This document shows positions 22,960 to 34,706 of a DNA stretch of 64,000 bases, one piece after another. The stretch lies in the NCBI GenBank assembly GCA_051294375.1, contig CM119271.1, positions 7,678,162 through 7,742,161 on the forward strand. The letters are read 5' to 3'. The position numbers and the translations under genes are program-made. The notes beneath the pieces are model-generated. The model was given only the letters and a program-made list of their open reading frames with translations. It searched no databases and had not been told where the DNA came from. The stretch's first letter is position 1, and every line of letters begins with the position of its first letter. This DNA is from Paraspadella gotoi. Its lineage: Eukaryota > Chaetognatha.

Positions 22960-23415
22960 TTTTCATTTCTCTCCTTTTTTTTCGTTTAGTTTTTTTTATT
23001 TCTTTTTTTTATTATTCCATATTATTTCTTTATTTTTTTCTTTATTTCTTTATTTCGTTTTTTAATTTTTTTTAACTATTTCTCAAGTTTTTTTAATTTC
23101 TTTCTACCTTCCCCCCCCCCAAGTTCCTTATTTGCTTTGTTTTTCTTGACTCCTTTCCTTGCTTATTTGCTCAGTTTCCTTTATTAGCTTCTTGGTTGTT
23201 TTAATTATTTTTTCCCCCATTTTTTTCTTTTTTTTTACTTTTCTTAAAATCTTGGCGTTATTAGAAAAAAAAAGATAAATTTTAGAGTAAGTTTGAAGGA
23301 TTTCCAACTTTTATCCGAATCGCTTAAAATCACGGTGGACAAGAAAGACGAGTTAAAATGTTTGCGTTGGCATCTGAAATCCTTACCTCAAATCTTTTTT
23401 CAACCTCACCCTTAC
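22790..23415. repeat. Left copy of a direct duplication flanking a 25-N gap
   Basis: It starts with the block GGTGACCGGAGTCA...CTTCAGAGAGTGG, runs through a (CTTT)n tract and ends in TCTTTTTTCAACCTCACCC. The same series recurs at 23477-24200 with small indels. Two near-copies on either side of a fixed 25-N gap suggest one locus assembled twice. Confidence 0.75.
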
Positions 23416-23440
23416 NNNNNNNNNNNNNNNNNNNNNNNNN
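23416..23440. other. Assembly gap (25 N)
   Basis: A run of exactly 25 N between the two copies of the duplicated block. Confidence 0.99.
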
Positions 23441-23476
23441 CCGTTTGTTGGAGGCTGAAAAGATGTGTACAATTGT

Positions 23477-24200
23477 GGACGCCTGAAGTCTTTGGTGACC
23501 GGAGTCAATAACTTCAGAGAGTGGAAGTGGACAATCTTGGAGCGAAGGCGGAAATCCTCCAAAACAAAATCCCGGGTCCCTTAAAATTCACTTTCTTTTT
23601 TTCTTTCTTTCTTTTCTTTCTTGTCCCTTTCTTTTATCCTTTCTTTCTTTCTTTTTACTTTCTTTTCTTTCTTTCTTTCTTTCTTTCTTTTCTTTCTTTC
23701 TTTCTTTATTTCTTGTCTTTTTTCATTTTCTTTCCTTTTTTTTCGTTTTATTTTTTTTATTTCTTTTTTTTATTATTCCATATAATTATTTCTGTTATTT
23801 TTATTTTCTTTATTTAGTTTTTTAATTTTTTTTTAACATTTCTTTCCTCAAGGTTTTTTTTTAATTTCTTTCTACCGTTCCCCGCCCCAAGTTGCCTTAT
23901 TGTTTGCTTTGTTTTTTTCTTGACTCTTTCTTGCTGTATTATGCTCAGTTCCTTTTATTAGCTTATGGTTGTTTTAATTATTTTTCCCCAATTTTTTTTT
24001 CTTTTTTTTTACTTTTTTTCTTAAGAATCTTGGCGTTATTAGAAAAAAAAAGAGATAAAATTTTATGTATGTATGTGTATATGTGTATTTCCACTTTTAT
24101 TCCGAATCGCTTAAATCACGGGTGACCAGAGAAAAGGACGGTTTTAAATGTTTTGCGTTGGATCTGAAATCCTTCCTCAATCTTTTTTCACGCTCAGCCC
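23477..24200. repeat. Right copy of the direct duplication
   Basis: It carries the same landmarks in the same order as 22790-23415: the GGTGACCGGAGTC block, the CTTT tract, the TTGGCGTTATTAG block and the final TCTTTTTTCA block. It differs mainly by one-base indels. Confidence 0.75.
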
Positions 24201-24335
24201 TTACTGAGGGCCTTAGCCCTTAACCTTCCCTCTTCGCCACACCCCGCCCTGCATCTCCGATATAAAAAAGCTCATTTGTTCGAACATCCAACACGAAATT
24301 TTCCCGAGCGGTGATTGTTTCACGCACGACGTGAG
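24195..24335 (-). repeat. Inverted copy of 31700-31835
   Basis: The reverse complement shares CACCGCTCGG...AATTTCGTG..GGATGTTCGAACAAA and TATATCGGAGATGCAGG with the plus strand near 31.72-31.80 kb, again with one-base indels. Confidence 0.7.
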
Positions 24336-25689
24336 AGATTGAGATTGAGAGAAGGCGGGAGGAGGCGAGAGAGGAAAGAAGAGAAGAGATTGATCGCACC
24401 GGGGTTAGAGACACGCACGAAGTAGAGATGAGCAAGAGAGAAGTATGAACAAAAAAGCAAGAAAATTAGTAAAAAATAAACCAGGAATGAGTCAAATCTT
24501 ATAAAGAATTCTCTTTTCGAAATGTGCAATCAAAAGTGTACGAATTCCTGTCGGGTCTGAGCAAGGTGCCCCGAAGAAGAAACTTTCTAACGCAAATTAG
24601 CGCGCGACGGAAAGTGAAAAGTGTTATGTTGAAAAATAACAAAATAATTAGTTTTGTTCAGTTTTTTATAGGCTGGGGGTGTTCTAAGCTACTATCGTCG
24701 GATTCCTAAAAAATGAAGTAAAATCTACAAAAATGCCTAATGACAATTTTCTAAACTCTAGCTGGACCGGGAGAGGGTTCATAGTCGGACCCCGTCTAAA
24801 AAGCCAAGGGGACCGTCGAGTACCGGATACTATTAAATCGCTATAGTTACTATATTAGAATGTCTATTTTCTTAATCCGAATGAAGGAAATAAATAAGAC
24901 GTTGTCCATATTGACGTAAAAAAATAAAATACACTCGTTTAAGCATTGTTTAAATTTGGATTTTTACTTGGGAAAGACTACTGGCACGAAAAAAAATGAG
25001 GAACTACAAGTAAAAGACTGCCAAAAGAGTTAGACATTTAACTTTTATCAATAGCTGTCCCATAATATAGATCAATAGACTATGTGTCCTCAATCGTTTT
25101 CTTTGATTATTTATTACACTAGTATTTCAAAATCTTCCACTTCTCCCTTGTTTGTTTTTTTTTTTTCCATAACTCCAAACCTTTCTGCCCCCTACCTTTT
25201 TTTTATTGAGGACCAAAGAACCGCCAGAAGCCCTCTGGGTATTATGCGCACAAAAAGTCCTTCTTATCCGATTAAGTTGAGACGGTATACGAATTCTCGG
25301 AGGGAAAGAAGCAAGGGAAAAGAAGGAGGAAGAGGGTAGGGGATAAAGGAAACAGAGCTGCTAGTTCGCGGGGGGGTGGATACGTGTAAGGAGTCTGGTG
25401 TTACAATGGGGAACGGGCTGCAGTAGAAAGATCGGGCATGGGGAACCGAGCAGAGAGGGAAAATCGTACGGCATGAGGAAGCGGTCATTAGGAAAGTAGT
25501 CGCCAAGAAAGGATCGAGAGCGAAAAAATTTTCAGCTATGCTTTGTTCTCAAGTAGTGCATCGAGCAATTTTTATGTATTAACTAGTATCAATATTTATT
25601 TTTGTATAATTTCTCTGTTTTATATATCATTTTTTTATCACTCAGGCGTAATGTCAACGTGATATTCCTCTTACTATAATTGTCTACTA
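24336..25689. other. Spacer; part is an inverted counterpart of 36.19-36.37 kb
   Basis: Near 24.90-25.08 kb the reverse complement shares GATCTATATTATGGGAC, the TTTGGCAG...CTTGTAGTTCC words and CCAAATTTAAACAAT with 36.20-36.30 kb. This extends the inverted symmetry beyond the coding part of the duplicated locus. No gene is seen. Confidence 0.5.
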
Positions 25690-26060
25690 AACTACCAGGA
25701 GAATCGGGTGTTGCTACATGTGTCACCTATATCGTCCTTCTCCAAGAAGAATCGGAACCACCCATCTAACTTAAGGTACCTAAGCTTCCTAGCCCAACGA
25801 CACAAGCCTAGAAGAGATATATATATATATATATAACTCTACTTCTTATACATCCGACCTCCATTCTCTGTGCGCCTACTCAATTGGAGAACCCTGATGG
25901 CGATAGCTTTACAACCTTCTCGTTAAAATCCATTTTAAGCTCTTTCAAAACACAAATTCCGACCCCCACTTGTCTCGCGATTTGAGAAAATATAGAAAAT
26001 TTAACCGAATCTTCGGAAAATTCACCCCTTCTTTGGAGTTTAGAGGGAATTCTCTCCATA
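25690..26060 (-). repeat. Inverted counterpart of 31085-31320
   Basis: The reverse complement shares AGAAGGGGTGAATTTTCCGA and, further on, the AAGTTA...ATTCTTCTTG and ACCCGATT words with 31.09-31.31 kb, with many indels. Confidence 0.5.
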
Positions 26061-26449
26061 CCGGGAGTAACCACATATGAAGATTTGCTCCGCGAGACGT
26101 ATCTGCACCCTTTTGGCTCCCGACCTTGAAGGAACTCGTAAGCATTAGATCCAGTTAGACGACGCGCGGGCGGGGCTGTATCGTCAACTCGCCAGGGCCG
26201 TGCCATGCCTTTTGACCGCCCTTCTTACTTTAAAATAAAATTTTTCACCAAAATGGACTGACCGCCTTCAACTTTACCCGACGATGCCTCAATTCGTTTA
26301 CACCATTCATAATCAAAAGTAACCGTCATAGAAGTAGATGTCCTTGCGAAATGTTTGAAGGAGCAGCTTCTCAATGTACACGCGCGGTTCCCGACTCAAA
26401 TCCGAAATCCCGTTTCGATGACTGTAAGGCGGCGGGATATGTTCTCTTC

Positions 26450-27425
26450 CAGTAGGGACGCCGTCAACGGCCCGACGGGGCCGCGCGGCGGGCCGAGACT
26501 GGCGTGGCAGTTTGAAAGCGTGCGCTACTAGCCAAGGTTAGAGCGAAGTCACCTGCGGAATCAGTCGAACGGGGAAGGAGGGGAATGAATTCAAGTAACT
26601 CCTGCGGCATCCCGACCAAACTCTCTCTCCTTTAACTCGGAAAGAGGCCCGCGCCGCCCTGCTGGCGATCCAACATCGATGATCGTCGGCCGCCGATTGG
26701 TTTGAGGGGGACTCGATGGAGGCGTCAGGCTTCCGCGGAGCAGGCGGCCAGGTCTTGGCAGTGCGATCGTCGAGACCGGCAGGACACCAATCCACGAATC
26801 CAGTGTGACGCGTCTCGTCCCTGAGGAGACAGCGTGACGACCTGGGAGCGCAGCGCCCTCAAGCGGGACGGGACCGAAGAGGCTCGTCTCGGAGTATATG
26901 TGCGCGAGTCGACGTCGAGGTCGCGAACGCGTCTGCGGGATGCTCCTCGGCTTTACGACCGCCGTGGAGCCGAGATAGAAGGCGGAGTGTAACAGCGGGG
27001 CGGAAAAGTCGTAAAAGGCCCAAAAACACGACCCGCCGCAAGTGGACACTACGGCTCAGTATATAGTGTCGGCGCGATTCGTAGCGACGCCAGTTGGAGT
27101 AGTTAGACCGTAGCTGCGGGAGTAGCGGGTTAGCTTACGTTAAGAAGTGGCTTGAGACCAGTAGGGTAAAAGCAGAATAAGTCAGCCGGGACAGAATTTG
27201 GTAGGAGCAAGGGAGAGGTGAATAAGCGAAGCTCCGGTAGGGAAATGGGTTAGTTAGTGATCGAAGGAGTTGTAGTACTTTGTAAGCTTTGGGCGGCAAC
27301 GAAACGCTTCCTTTGTCACGGCTTGGTAGCGAAGGCGTCGCCCCACCGGCCGACAAGTTTCCGAGGGAAAGCCCAGGGCGCTGGTCGGTTCGTAGCTCTG
27401 GGAGACGTCCGAAAGTATCGGGATT
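26450..27425 (-). pseudogene. Inverted, insertion-riddled copy B of the second Tyr-rich ORF
   Basis: The reverse complement follows 34.72-35.46 kb, and further to the GAGAAGCTGCT...GACATCTACTTC block near 35.52 kb (here at about 26.33-26.37 kb). Insertions of single bases dominate and no frame survives. It is independent of copy A in the exact positions of its errors, as expected for separate noisy reads of one locus. Confidence 0.7.
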
Positions 27426-28139
27426 CTTGTTTTGATATTGTTTATATGTGTTATTTTTATGTTGTCGGGTGAGAAAGCTGTGGGTAAAAATTGGTGGAGA
27501 GGGATAACGTGTGCGAACCTTGAGAGATGTGAGGAGTAGGGGAGAGAAAAATAGTAGAGAGAGTAGGGATAGACGAAGGAAAGGAAGGATAAAACGAGTC
27601 TATTTCTTTATTGTTGTTAAGATTTGTAACACTAATTTTTACTATGAGACGAATAGCTTAGTATATATAATCATATATGTTTTTGGTTTATTTTGGTATT
27701 AAACCAAATTATTGCGAAGATTATTTACGATATGATTAGCCACTATGAGTGATTATATGATTGATAATGACTGATCAGATAGGAAAGGCTAGGTCAAGTC
27801 CAATGTTTTAATAATCCGTAATATTGTTTTGGCTCTGAGACGCCGTTTCAGGTATTGTATATATCTGATATAATTTTCTTCTGATTTATTGATCATAAAC
27901 GAGTCACTATTGCAGTATGATACCTCATGCTCGCACATTCTCTAAGAGTAGGTCAAGTAGACTCACTAATCTGAGCATTAACTCATTCTTCCATCGGTCG
28001 TTTGTCGTACATCAATATCTCGCCTGTCTGATTGTGCGACCGAGGGAATTTGGGGAGGTAGATTAGCTCTGTCGAGAAGTCGAGCGACGTCGAATTAGGA
28101 GTCCTAGTATCGCTTTAGATTTTTTCTTACTAAATAATT

Positions 28140-29200
28140 GCAGTATGTGTGACAGAACGCTGGAGGAGACCGTTCAAGTGACCTTCCGCCGGTAGTAGGT
28201 GATGTACGCCCCGACTCCCCACTCTCGTCCCGCGAGTTCGAAGTGGAGCCGGAAATTCTTGTGCATGCAGGAAATCTGCTGCGACTTCCTGTCCGGCGAG
28301 GTGCGTGACTCGTCGTCTGCCGCCGTCGAGTGCCACCTCTCTTCGATCCCAGTCCGAGATCCATAAAAAGGCGCTGCTCCTACAGACGGTGTAGCAGCTA
28401 TATCGGTGTCTGCCCGCTAAACGTGTGGCCGCCGCCGGCCAGCCGTGGCAAGCAACGCACCGCCGCAATTACATCTGCGCAATCGAAAAGTGGCATCCTG
28501 GCGGAGCGGCGGTGGACTCCGGCGGCGACGCACAGCCTTCGTCCGCTGAGGCGGCTCGTAGTCTCAGCAGCGGGCGGCTGATGGCCTAGATAATTGAGGC
28601 AGACCGGGCCTGACAACCAGAGCGACATTTGTAGGGAAACCCGATCGGTTTGCACCATCTGTGGCTGCACTCCCACGACAGTTGGAAGTGTAGCGTTGGC
28701 ATCTCTCGAGGAGCGCGTACAATTAGACTCGGGTTTCACCACGTTCTTGTGGACTGGTGTCCGAATAGTCGTAAGTGGGAGACTCACACTCGCAACCCTG
28801 TAATCCGGAATTTCGTTTTCTTTATAGTTTTAGATCTGAAGGGCGGGGCGCTAGCCAGCTCCCTTTAGGAACGGGGAGTGATTGTGCGATCGGGGGGGCG
28901 GGGTGCGCCGGGTATTGTAAGGGCGGCTCGGGCCTGCTTGCCGAACGGGGTCGGGTTCGATGCTAGTGCTCTGTCTCTCAGGGTACAAATAATGGTAGTC
29001 TTGGACATAGCACACGACAAAGACTATAGGCGCCATAGACAATTTGATAATGGCACACGGGGTTGTAGCCTTGCTTTAAACGAGCTCTATACGGAGAGAG
29101 ATCGCACACTGGGGATAACAGAGCTATAACGCCGGACGGAGCCTTTTCGCACGGGAGGAGGAGTACATTGAGCGAGACGCACTGTTGAGGCCGACCGGGG
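28140..29200 (-). pseudogene. Inverted, insertion-riddled copy B of the first Tyr-rich ORF
   Basis: The reverse complement contains GCTCCTCGAGAG.., CCAACGCTACAC.TCCAAC and CAGATGGTGCA.ACCGA, as at 33.76-33.83 kb, in the same order, with frequent single-base insertions. With 26450-27425 it forms a second minus-strand copy of the whole locus, inter-ORF spacer included. Confidence 0.7.
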
Positions 29201-29349
29201 AGAGAGAGCGCACTGATGGAGAGGTTGAAACTTGAAAATGCCGTTGTTGACGGTATGTAGGAGGTGTTTTGTGAGAGCATTTGAGGAAAGTAAGAGGTGA
29301 GGTAAGAAACGTTGAAATTGCGCCAGGTCATGTTGTTAAGTAGTCTTGG

Positions 29350-29624
29350 GTTAGGTTAATAGGTTCGCAATCGGCCGTAAACCGAAACCTTGTGTTGGGA
29401 AATATTCAAGATTACCGTTAGAAAAATCCTTTAGAATTTTGGTGGGTCTACACTTCTTCTTTTTTTGTTTAAATTTTGGCCCGTGTTGATCATATGGTTT
29501 TTTTTTTTTTTTGTCTTTTTTTTTCTCTTTTTCTTTCCCTTCTCCCACTCCCTTGAATGTTTGATCGCCGTATGCTGCCTTTACGCAATTGGACTCCACG
29601 GCCTTACTCGTCACAGGACCAAGA

Positions 29625-29655
<31 letters not shown>

Positions 29656-30010
29656 CTCTCTCTCTCTCTCTCTCTCCTCGGCACTTCTCTCTCTTCTCTC
29701 TCTCTCTCTTCCTCTCCTCTTTTCTGCCTTCTGGATTTAGTTTCTCCACTTTCGACCATCCCAACTTCTTAGAGAGAAGAGGGAGAGAGGGCAGAGAGAG
29801 AGAGAAGAGAAGGAAGAAGAGAGAGAGAGAGAGAGAGAGAGAGAAGGCGAATATCTGAATGCGCCGCGGCCGGCTCTCTCGTGCGCCGCCGGCGTGCGCG
29901 GCCCACGCAAAACGCCAAACGATTTGTGCGATGCAGAGAACTTCCACATTTATCTTCGACGCGGTTGCAGCAGAAAAGAAGGAGGCTAGTTGCGATCAAA
30001 TGGGGAAGAA
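29350..30010 (-). repeat. Left arm of a large inverted repeat (partner 32140-32636 and 33340-33400)
   Basis: The reverse complement of 29.84-29.99 kb matches 32.15-32.31 kb: the GATAAATGTGGAAG.TTCTC, TGCGTGGGCCGCGCACGCCG and GAGAGCCGG words. The reverse complement of 29.39-29.44 kb matches 33.34-33.39 kb (CCACCA.AA.ATTCTAA, TTTCTAACGG). CT and GA runs sit in the mirrored positions. Confidence 0.75.
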
Positions 30011-31330
30011 AAAGAAAAAAACAGCGGCCTTTGCCCCACTACCCACGACACTACTGCCCACGGCCCTTCAGCTGCCCACAATTTCACAAACCAAAGGCAA
30101 ACGCTTCAAGTTCAACTTCAAGGGCTTCGGTCGGTCTTCGGTCCGTCGGTATGTCTGTCCGTGTGGTCTGTCAAACTTACGTTAAAAATGCATATAATTC
30201 GCCTATAGTTGGTTGCTCATTTGTTAAGACAGAAAAAACAACCTCAAATCTAAGGGACTGCTAGCGCCGCCTTCAGGAAATCCTAAAACTATAAAGAAAG
30301 ACGGAATTCCGATACAGGTGCGTGTCATAAATACACAGGCAAGAAAATTATTGTCGTCATGTAGTCATGTCACGTCACAGAAATACACGTGATAGGGCAG
30401 TCACTGCGGCGCAACACATTTGAATATCCGTTCTGTTAACTCAATTATTTAGTAAGAAAAAATTAAAGAATCCTTCAGTCACCATAGTAACTAATCTTCC
30501 CTCCTAACATTTGACAGACGATGGAAGAGTTAGATAGGAGTCTCACGTCCTTCTTAGAGATCGAGGAAGATTTTTCAATGGAGATTTCCGTTTAAATCTG
30601 ATACCAAACAATATAACGCTCCTGGTAAAAATTCTGGTAAATATCGATGTAAAAACACTTGATTCTGATCCTGTTGCATCTGAACGAGCTCGCATTTTTT
30701 TTCTTTTTCAAGTCATCAACATTTGATATCAAACCAAGCCAGAACAAATAGACTGCTTCTGGACGGAAAAATTTTCCATCTCTGATTTATATAGAAATGA
30801 AAGGGATTTTTCTCCTTTAAAACGATAATAAACGTGGACTGAGGTATGTTCCTGTTCAACAAATGAGGTCCAATTTGGAATCCTTTGGCAAAGTGTCTGA
30901 AGGGCTCTCAAATTTTTCTTACATTTTATTTTGGTTATTTTGATATGATACGATCAATGGTAAAGTGAATTAGTCCATGTTGGTGAAATTTTTATTAAAG
31001 TAAAAGTAAAGAGGAGCTAAGATTGGAATTCTGAGAGTTTCAACCGGGAGTCAGATTCTGGGGAAAAAAATCTTCTATGGCTAAAATCTCAAAGAAGGGG
31101 TGAATTTTCCGAAGATTTCGGTAATATTTTCTATATTATGTCGATTTTTTTGAAACTTATATTAACAGATATTGCATCATTCTACCTTGGCCGGTATAAG
31201 AATATATTAAAAAAACCTCAGGCTTTTTCGTCAGAGCTTAGTCCTAAGTTAAGGTGTCCATTCTTCTTGAAAGACATTAGCCTAGCAAGAACCCGATTTC
31301 TGTAGTTATGGCTATGGTAAAATTATACCC
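30011..31330. other. Unpaired segment inside the palindromic zone
   Basis: It has no counterpart in the right arm except the short match of 31085-31320 to 25690-26060. No coding region or RNA gene is supported. Confidence 0.45.
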
Positions 31331-31648
31331 TGAATTTTAGTTAATAATCAGTTTATTTTATCGACAGCATAGCTTTTCTCTCTCATTTAATAACGATATT
31401 GAATTACACCATTAACGAAAACAAGCTGTACATTTTTTTTTTTTTAGATTTGCGGTTCTTTAATAAAAAAATATTTAACGATTATAAAAATACTTTTACG
31501 TTCTAGCGATGACTTAAACTTTCACTTTCTGATTAAATACAGACATTTCGACTAATTCGATCTTTGAACTTTAATCGAGATTGAAGCTGAAATTCCCTTC
31601 CCCGAACGATTTCTCACGTCTCGCTCTCACTATCGCCGTACATTGCCG

Positions 31649-31660
<12 letters not shown>
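31330..31660 (+). repeat. Inner arm of inverted repeat (partner 31838-32140)
   Basis: This segment and the reverse complement of 31838-32140 share GAAATTCCCTTCCCGAACGA, CTCGCTCTCACTATCGCCGT and TTTCACTTTCTGATTAAATA almost exactly. The arms are about 180 bp apart, giving a hairpin of roughly 800 bp centred near 31.75 kb. Confidence 0.85.
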
Positions 31661-31713
<53 letters not shown>

Positions 31714-31837
31714 CTCTCTCACGCTCGTTACTCACCGCTCGGAATTTCGTGTGGATGTTCGAACAAAAGAGCTTTTTTTTATATCGGAGATGCAGGCGGG
31801 GGTGTGGCGGAAAGAGAAGGTAGGCTAGGCCTCAAGA

Positions 31838-32140
31838 GAGAGAGAGAGAGACGGCAATGTACGGCGATAGTGAGAGCGAGACGGTGAGAAATCGTTCGGG
31901 AAGGGAATTTCAGCTTCAATCTCGATTTAAAGTTCAAACATCCGAATTAGTCGGAAATGTCTGTATTTAATCAGAAAGTGAAAGTTTAAGTCATCGCTAG
32001 AACGTAAAAGTCTTTTTATAATCGTTAAAATATTTGTTTTTATTAAAGAGCCGCAAATCTAAAAAAAAAAAAAAATGGTACAGCTTGTTTTCGTTAATGG
32101 TGTAATTCAATAATCGTTATTAAATTATAGAGAAAAGCTA
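31838..32140 (-). repeat. Inner arm of inverted repeat (partner 31330-31660)
   Basis: Mirror copy of 31330-31660. It differs by a few one-base changes in homopolymers. The symmetry centre is at about 31.75 kb. Confidence 0.85.
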
Positions 32141-32309
32141 AGCTGTTTCTTTTCTTCCCCATTTGATTCGCAACAGCCTCTTCTTTTCTGCTACAACCGC
32201 CGTTCGAAGATAAATGTGGAAGATTCTCTGCATGCAAATCGTTGGCGTTTTGCGTGGGCCGCGCACGCCGGCGCGCACGAGAGAGCCGGCGCGCGCACTC
32301 AGGAAATAT

Positions 32310-32311
<2 letters not shown>

Positions 32312-32387
<76 letters not shown>

Positions 32388-32423
32388 AGAAGTTGGGATG
32401 GTCGAGATGGAGAAACTCCAGAA

Positions 32424-32507
<84 letters not shown>
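32312..32507. repeat. (CT)n then (GA)n, self-complementary microsatellite pair
   Basis: A CT run at 32312-32386 is followed after about 40 nt by a GA run at 32426-32507. The two can pair into one long hairpin. Confidence 0.95.
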
Positions 32508-32509
<2 letters not shown>

Positions 32510-32636
32510 TTGGTATCGAGGGAGAGATAAGGCGTGGAGTCCATTGCGTAAAGGCAGCATCGCGATCAAACATCTCAAGAGGGAGAAGGGAAAAAGAAAA
32601 AAGACGAAAAAAAAAATTATCAACGGCCAAAATTTA

Positions 32637-33331
32637 NNNNNNNNNNNNNNNNNNNNNNNNNNNNNNNNNNNNNNNNNNNNNNNNNNNNNNNNNNNNNNNN
32701 NNNNNNNNNNNNNNNNNNNNNNNNNNNNNNNNNNNNNNNNNNNNNNNNNNNNNNNNNNNNNNNNNNNNNNNNNNNNNNNNNNNNNNNNNNNNNNNNNNNN
32801 NNNNNNNNNNNNNNNNNNNNNNNNNNNNNNNNNNNNNNNNNNNNNNNNNNNNNNNNNNNNNNNNNNNNNNNNNNNNNNNNNNNNNNNNNNNNNNNNNNNN
32901 NNNNNNNNNNNNNNNNNNNNNNNNNNNNNNNNNNNNNNNNNNNNNNNNNNNNNNNNNNNNNNNNNNNNNNNNNNNNNNNNNNNNNNNNNNNNNNNNNNNN
33001 NNNNNNNNNNNNNNNNNNNNNNNNNNNNNNNNNNNNNNNNNNNNNNNNNNNNNNNNNNNNNNNNNNNNNNNNNNNNNNNNNNNNNNNNNNNNNNNNNNNN
33101 NNNNNNNNNNNNNNNNNNNNNNNNNNNNNNNNNNNNNNNNNNNNNNNNNNNNNNNNNNNNNNNNNNNNNNNNNNNNNNNNNNNNNNNNNNNNNNNNNNNN
33201 NNNNNNNNNNNNNNNNNNNNNNNNNNNNNNNNNNNNNNNNNNNNNNNNNNNNNNNNNNNNNNNNNNNNNNNNNNNNNNNNNNNNNNNNNNNNNNNNNNNN
33301 NNNNNNNNNNNNNNNNNNNNNNNNNNNNNNN
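32637..33331. other. Assembly gap (695 N)
   Basis: A run of N with no sequence information. The frames spanning it are meaningless. Confidence 0.99.
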
Positions 33332-33474
33332 AAAAAAAAAGAATTAACCACCAGAAAATCTAAGAATTTCTAACGGAACTTTAATATTCCCAAAAGGTAA
33401 GTTTACGCGATGCGACTATAAAATAAATTAACAAACTGGATTCCTCAACCTTACCATTCCTTACTTTCTCCGTC

Positions 33475-33476
<2 letters not shown>

Positions 33477-33524
<48 letters not shown>

Positions 33525-33525
33525 C
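33477..33525. repeat. (CT)n microsatellite just upstream of the Tyr-rich locus
   Basis: The run ends about 40 nt before the ATG at 33567, so it lies in the 5'UTR or core promoter. Both inverted copies keep it. Confidence 0.9.
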
Positions 33526-33566
33526 CCCCTAACAGCGTCTCGCAAGTCCCCTTCCTTCTCTCCAAA

Positions 33567-34250
33567 ATGCCGTACCACTCGACGAGCTGGAGCAGCTACA
33601 ACCCCGTCTACAGCAGCCTGTTGCTGTATCAAGACAAGTACGGAGCGACGGACCGTCCGTTCGGCAAGCAGGCCGACCCCTACATGACGGCGACCGGCGA
33701 TCGCCACTACTCCGTCCGAGGTAATGAGCTCCGCCGCTTCGGCCGTCCGCATGACGCGCTCCTCGAGAGCCAACGCTACACCTCCAACCTATCGTGGGAG
33801 GTGCAGCGACAGATGGTGCAGACCGAGGTTCCCTACAGTCGCTCGGTGCAGGCCCGCCGCATTCTCGGCGATCAGGCGCCGCTGCTGAGGACGTACGAGC
33901 CGCCGCGAACGAAGAATGTGGCTCCCCCAGGTCCACCGCCGCCCCCGCCAGGGTGCACTCGATGCGCCAGATGTAATTGCGGCGGGTGCGGCTGCCACGG
34001 CGGCGGCGGCGGCCACCCGTTAGCGGCGCCACCGATGCAGCCGTCTTTACGGAGCAGCGCCTTGGCTTTGGACTCGGCTGGGACGAGAGTTGGTCGAGGC
34101 GGCGACGACGACGACGACGGCAGAGTCGGCAGCAGATTCCTGCTGCACAAGAGATTTCCGTCCACTCGAATCGGGACGAGGAGTTGGGGAGTCGGGGGCT
34201 ACTCTCGACCGGCGAGGAGGTTTACCGTCGCAGGCCTCCATGCGTACTGA
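33567..34250 (+). CDS. Unrecognised Tyr/Arg-rich protein with a Pro run and Cys/Gly cluster (227 aa)
   Basis: The ATG at 33567 has AAA before it, and an open frame runs to TGA at 34248-34250. Residues 1-50 are rich in Tyr and Ser (SWSSYNPVYSS, DRHYSVR). Residues 60-110 look like ordered coding sequence (RRFGRPHDALLESQRY...). Then come a run of Pro at about 121-128, a Cys-rich CTRCARCNCGGCGCH segment, and Gly and Asp runs. No signal peptide or membrane segment is evident. A candidate poly(A) signal AATAAA lies near 34389. I do not recognise the family. From about residue 120 another frame is also open, so the C-terminus is less certain. Two error-rich inverted copies lie at 20.2-21.2 and 28.1-29.2 kb; this copy is the clean one. 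Confidence 0.55.
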   Translation: MPYHSTSWSSYNPVYSSLLLYQDKYGATDRPFGKQADPYMTATGDRHYSVRGNELRRFGRPHDALLESQRYTSNLSWEVQRQMVQTEVPYSRSVQARRILGDQAPLLRTYEPPRTKNVAPPGPPPPPPGCTRCARCNCGGCGCHGGGGGHPLAAPPMQPSLRSSALALDSAGTRVGRGGDDDDDGRVGSRFLLHKRFPSTRIGTRSWGVGGYSRPARRFTVAGLHAY

Positions 34251-34706
34251 CCAATCGGAGCGATCGAGCGAGACCTTACCCTCAAACTCACCGGCGAACG
34301 ACGGGAAAGAGAATCGAAACGCATGATTCCTCAATTAATGAACTGAAGTGATGCATGTATTCATACTGCATGGCGCGTTAAGACTTGAAATAAACAGAAA
34401 AAAACAAAAAACAAACAAGAACAGCAGACGATTATAAAACTTGGGTTGACTACTTCATCATCATCATCATCTTTCTTCATCATTCATTCTTCATCGTAAC
34501 ATTTCAATAGTTTTTGTTTCCAAAAAACCAAAGAAAAATAATAATAACTCGTGAAAAAATGATTTAAAAAACGAAAAAAAAAAACTAACTTCGTTTTCTC
34601 TTTCTCCCTCTTTCCCTACTCACATTCCCTCCCCACCCCCACAACGGTCGCACACGCCCCCCTCCACCAATTTGCCCACGCCTCCGCAAAAAAAACAAAA
34701 ACAAAA

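Noticed and set aside
17566-29200. Copies A and B as functional paralogs of the Tyr-rich locus
   Set aside because: No frame survives. Single-base insertions occur throughout and the first ATG is lost in copy A.
32214-33363. Frames of 240-377 aa crossing the large gap
   Set aside because: They consist mostly of unknown residues from the 695-N gap.
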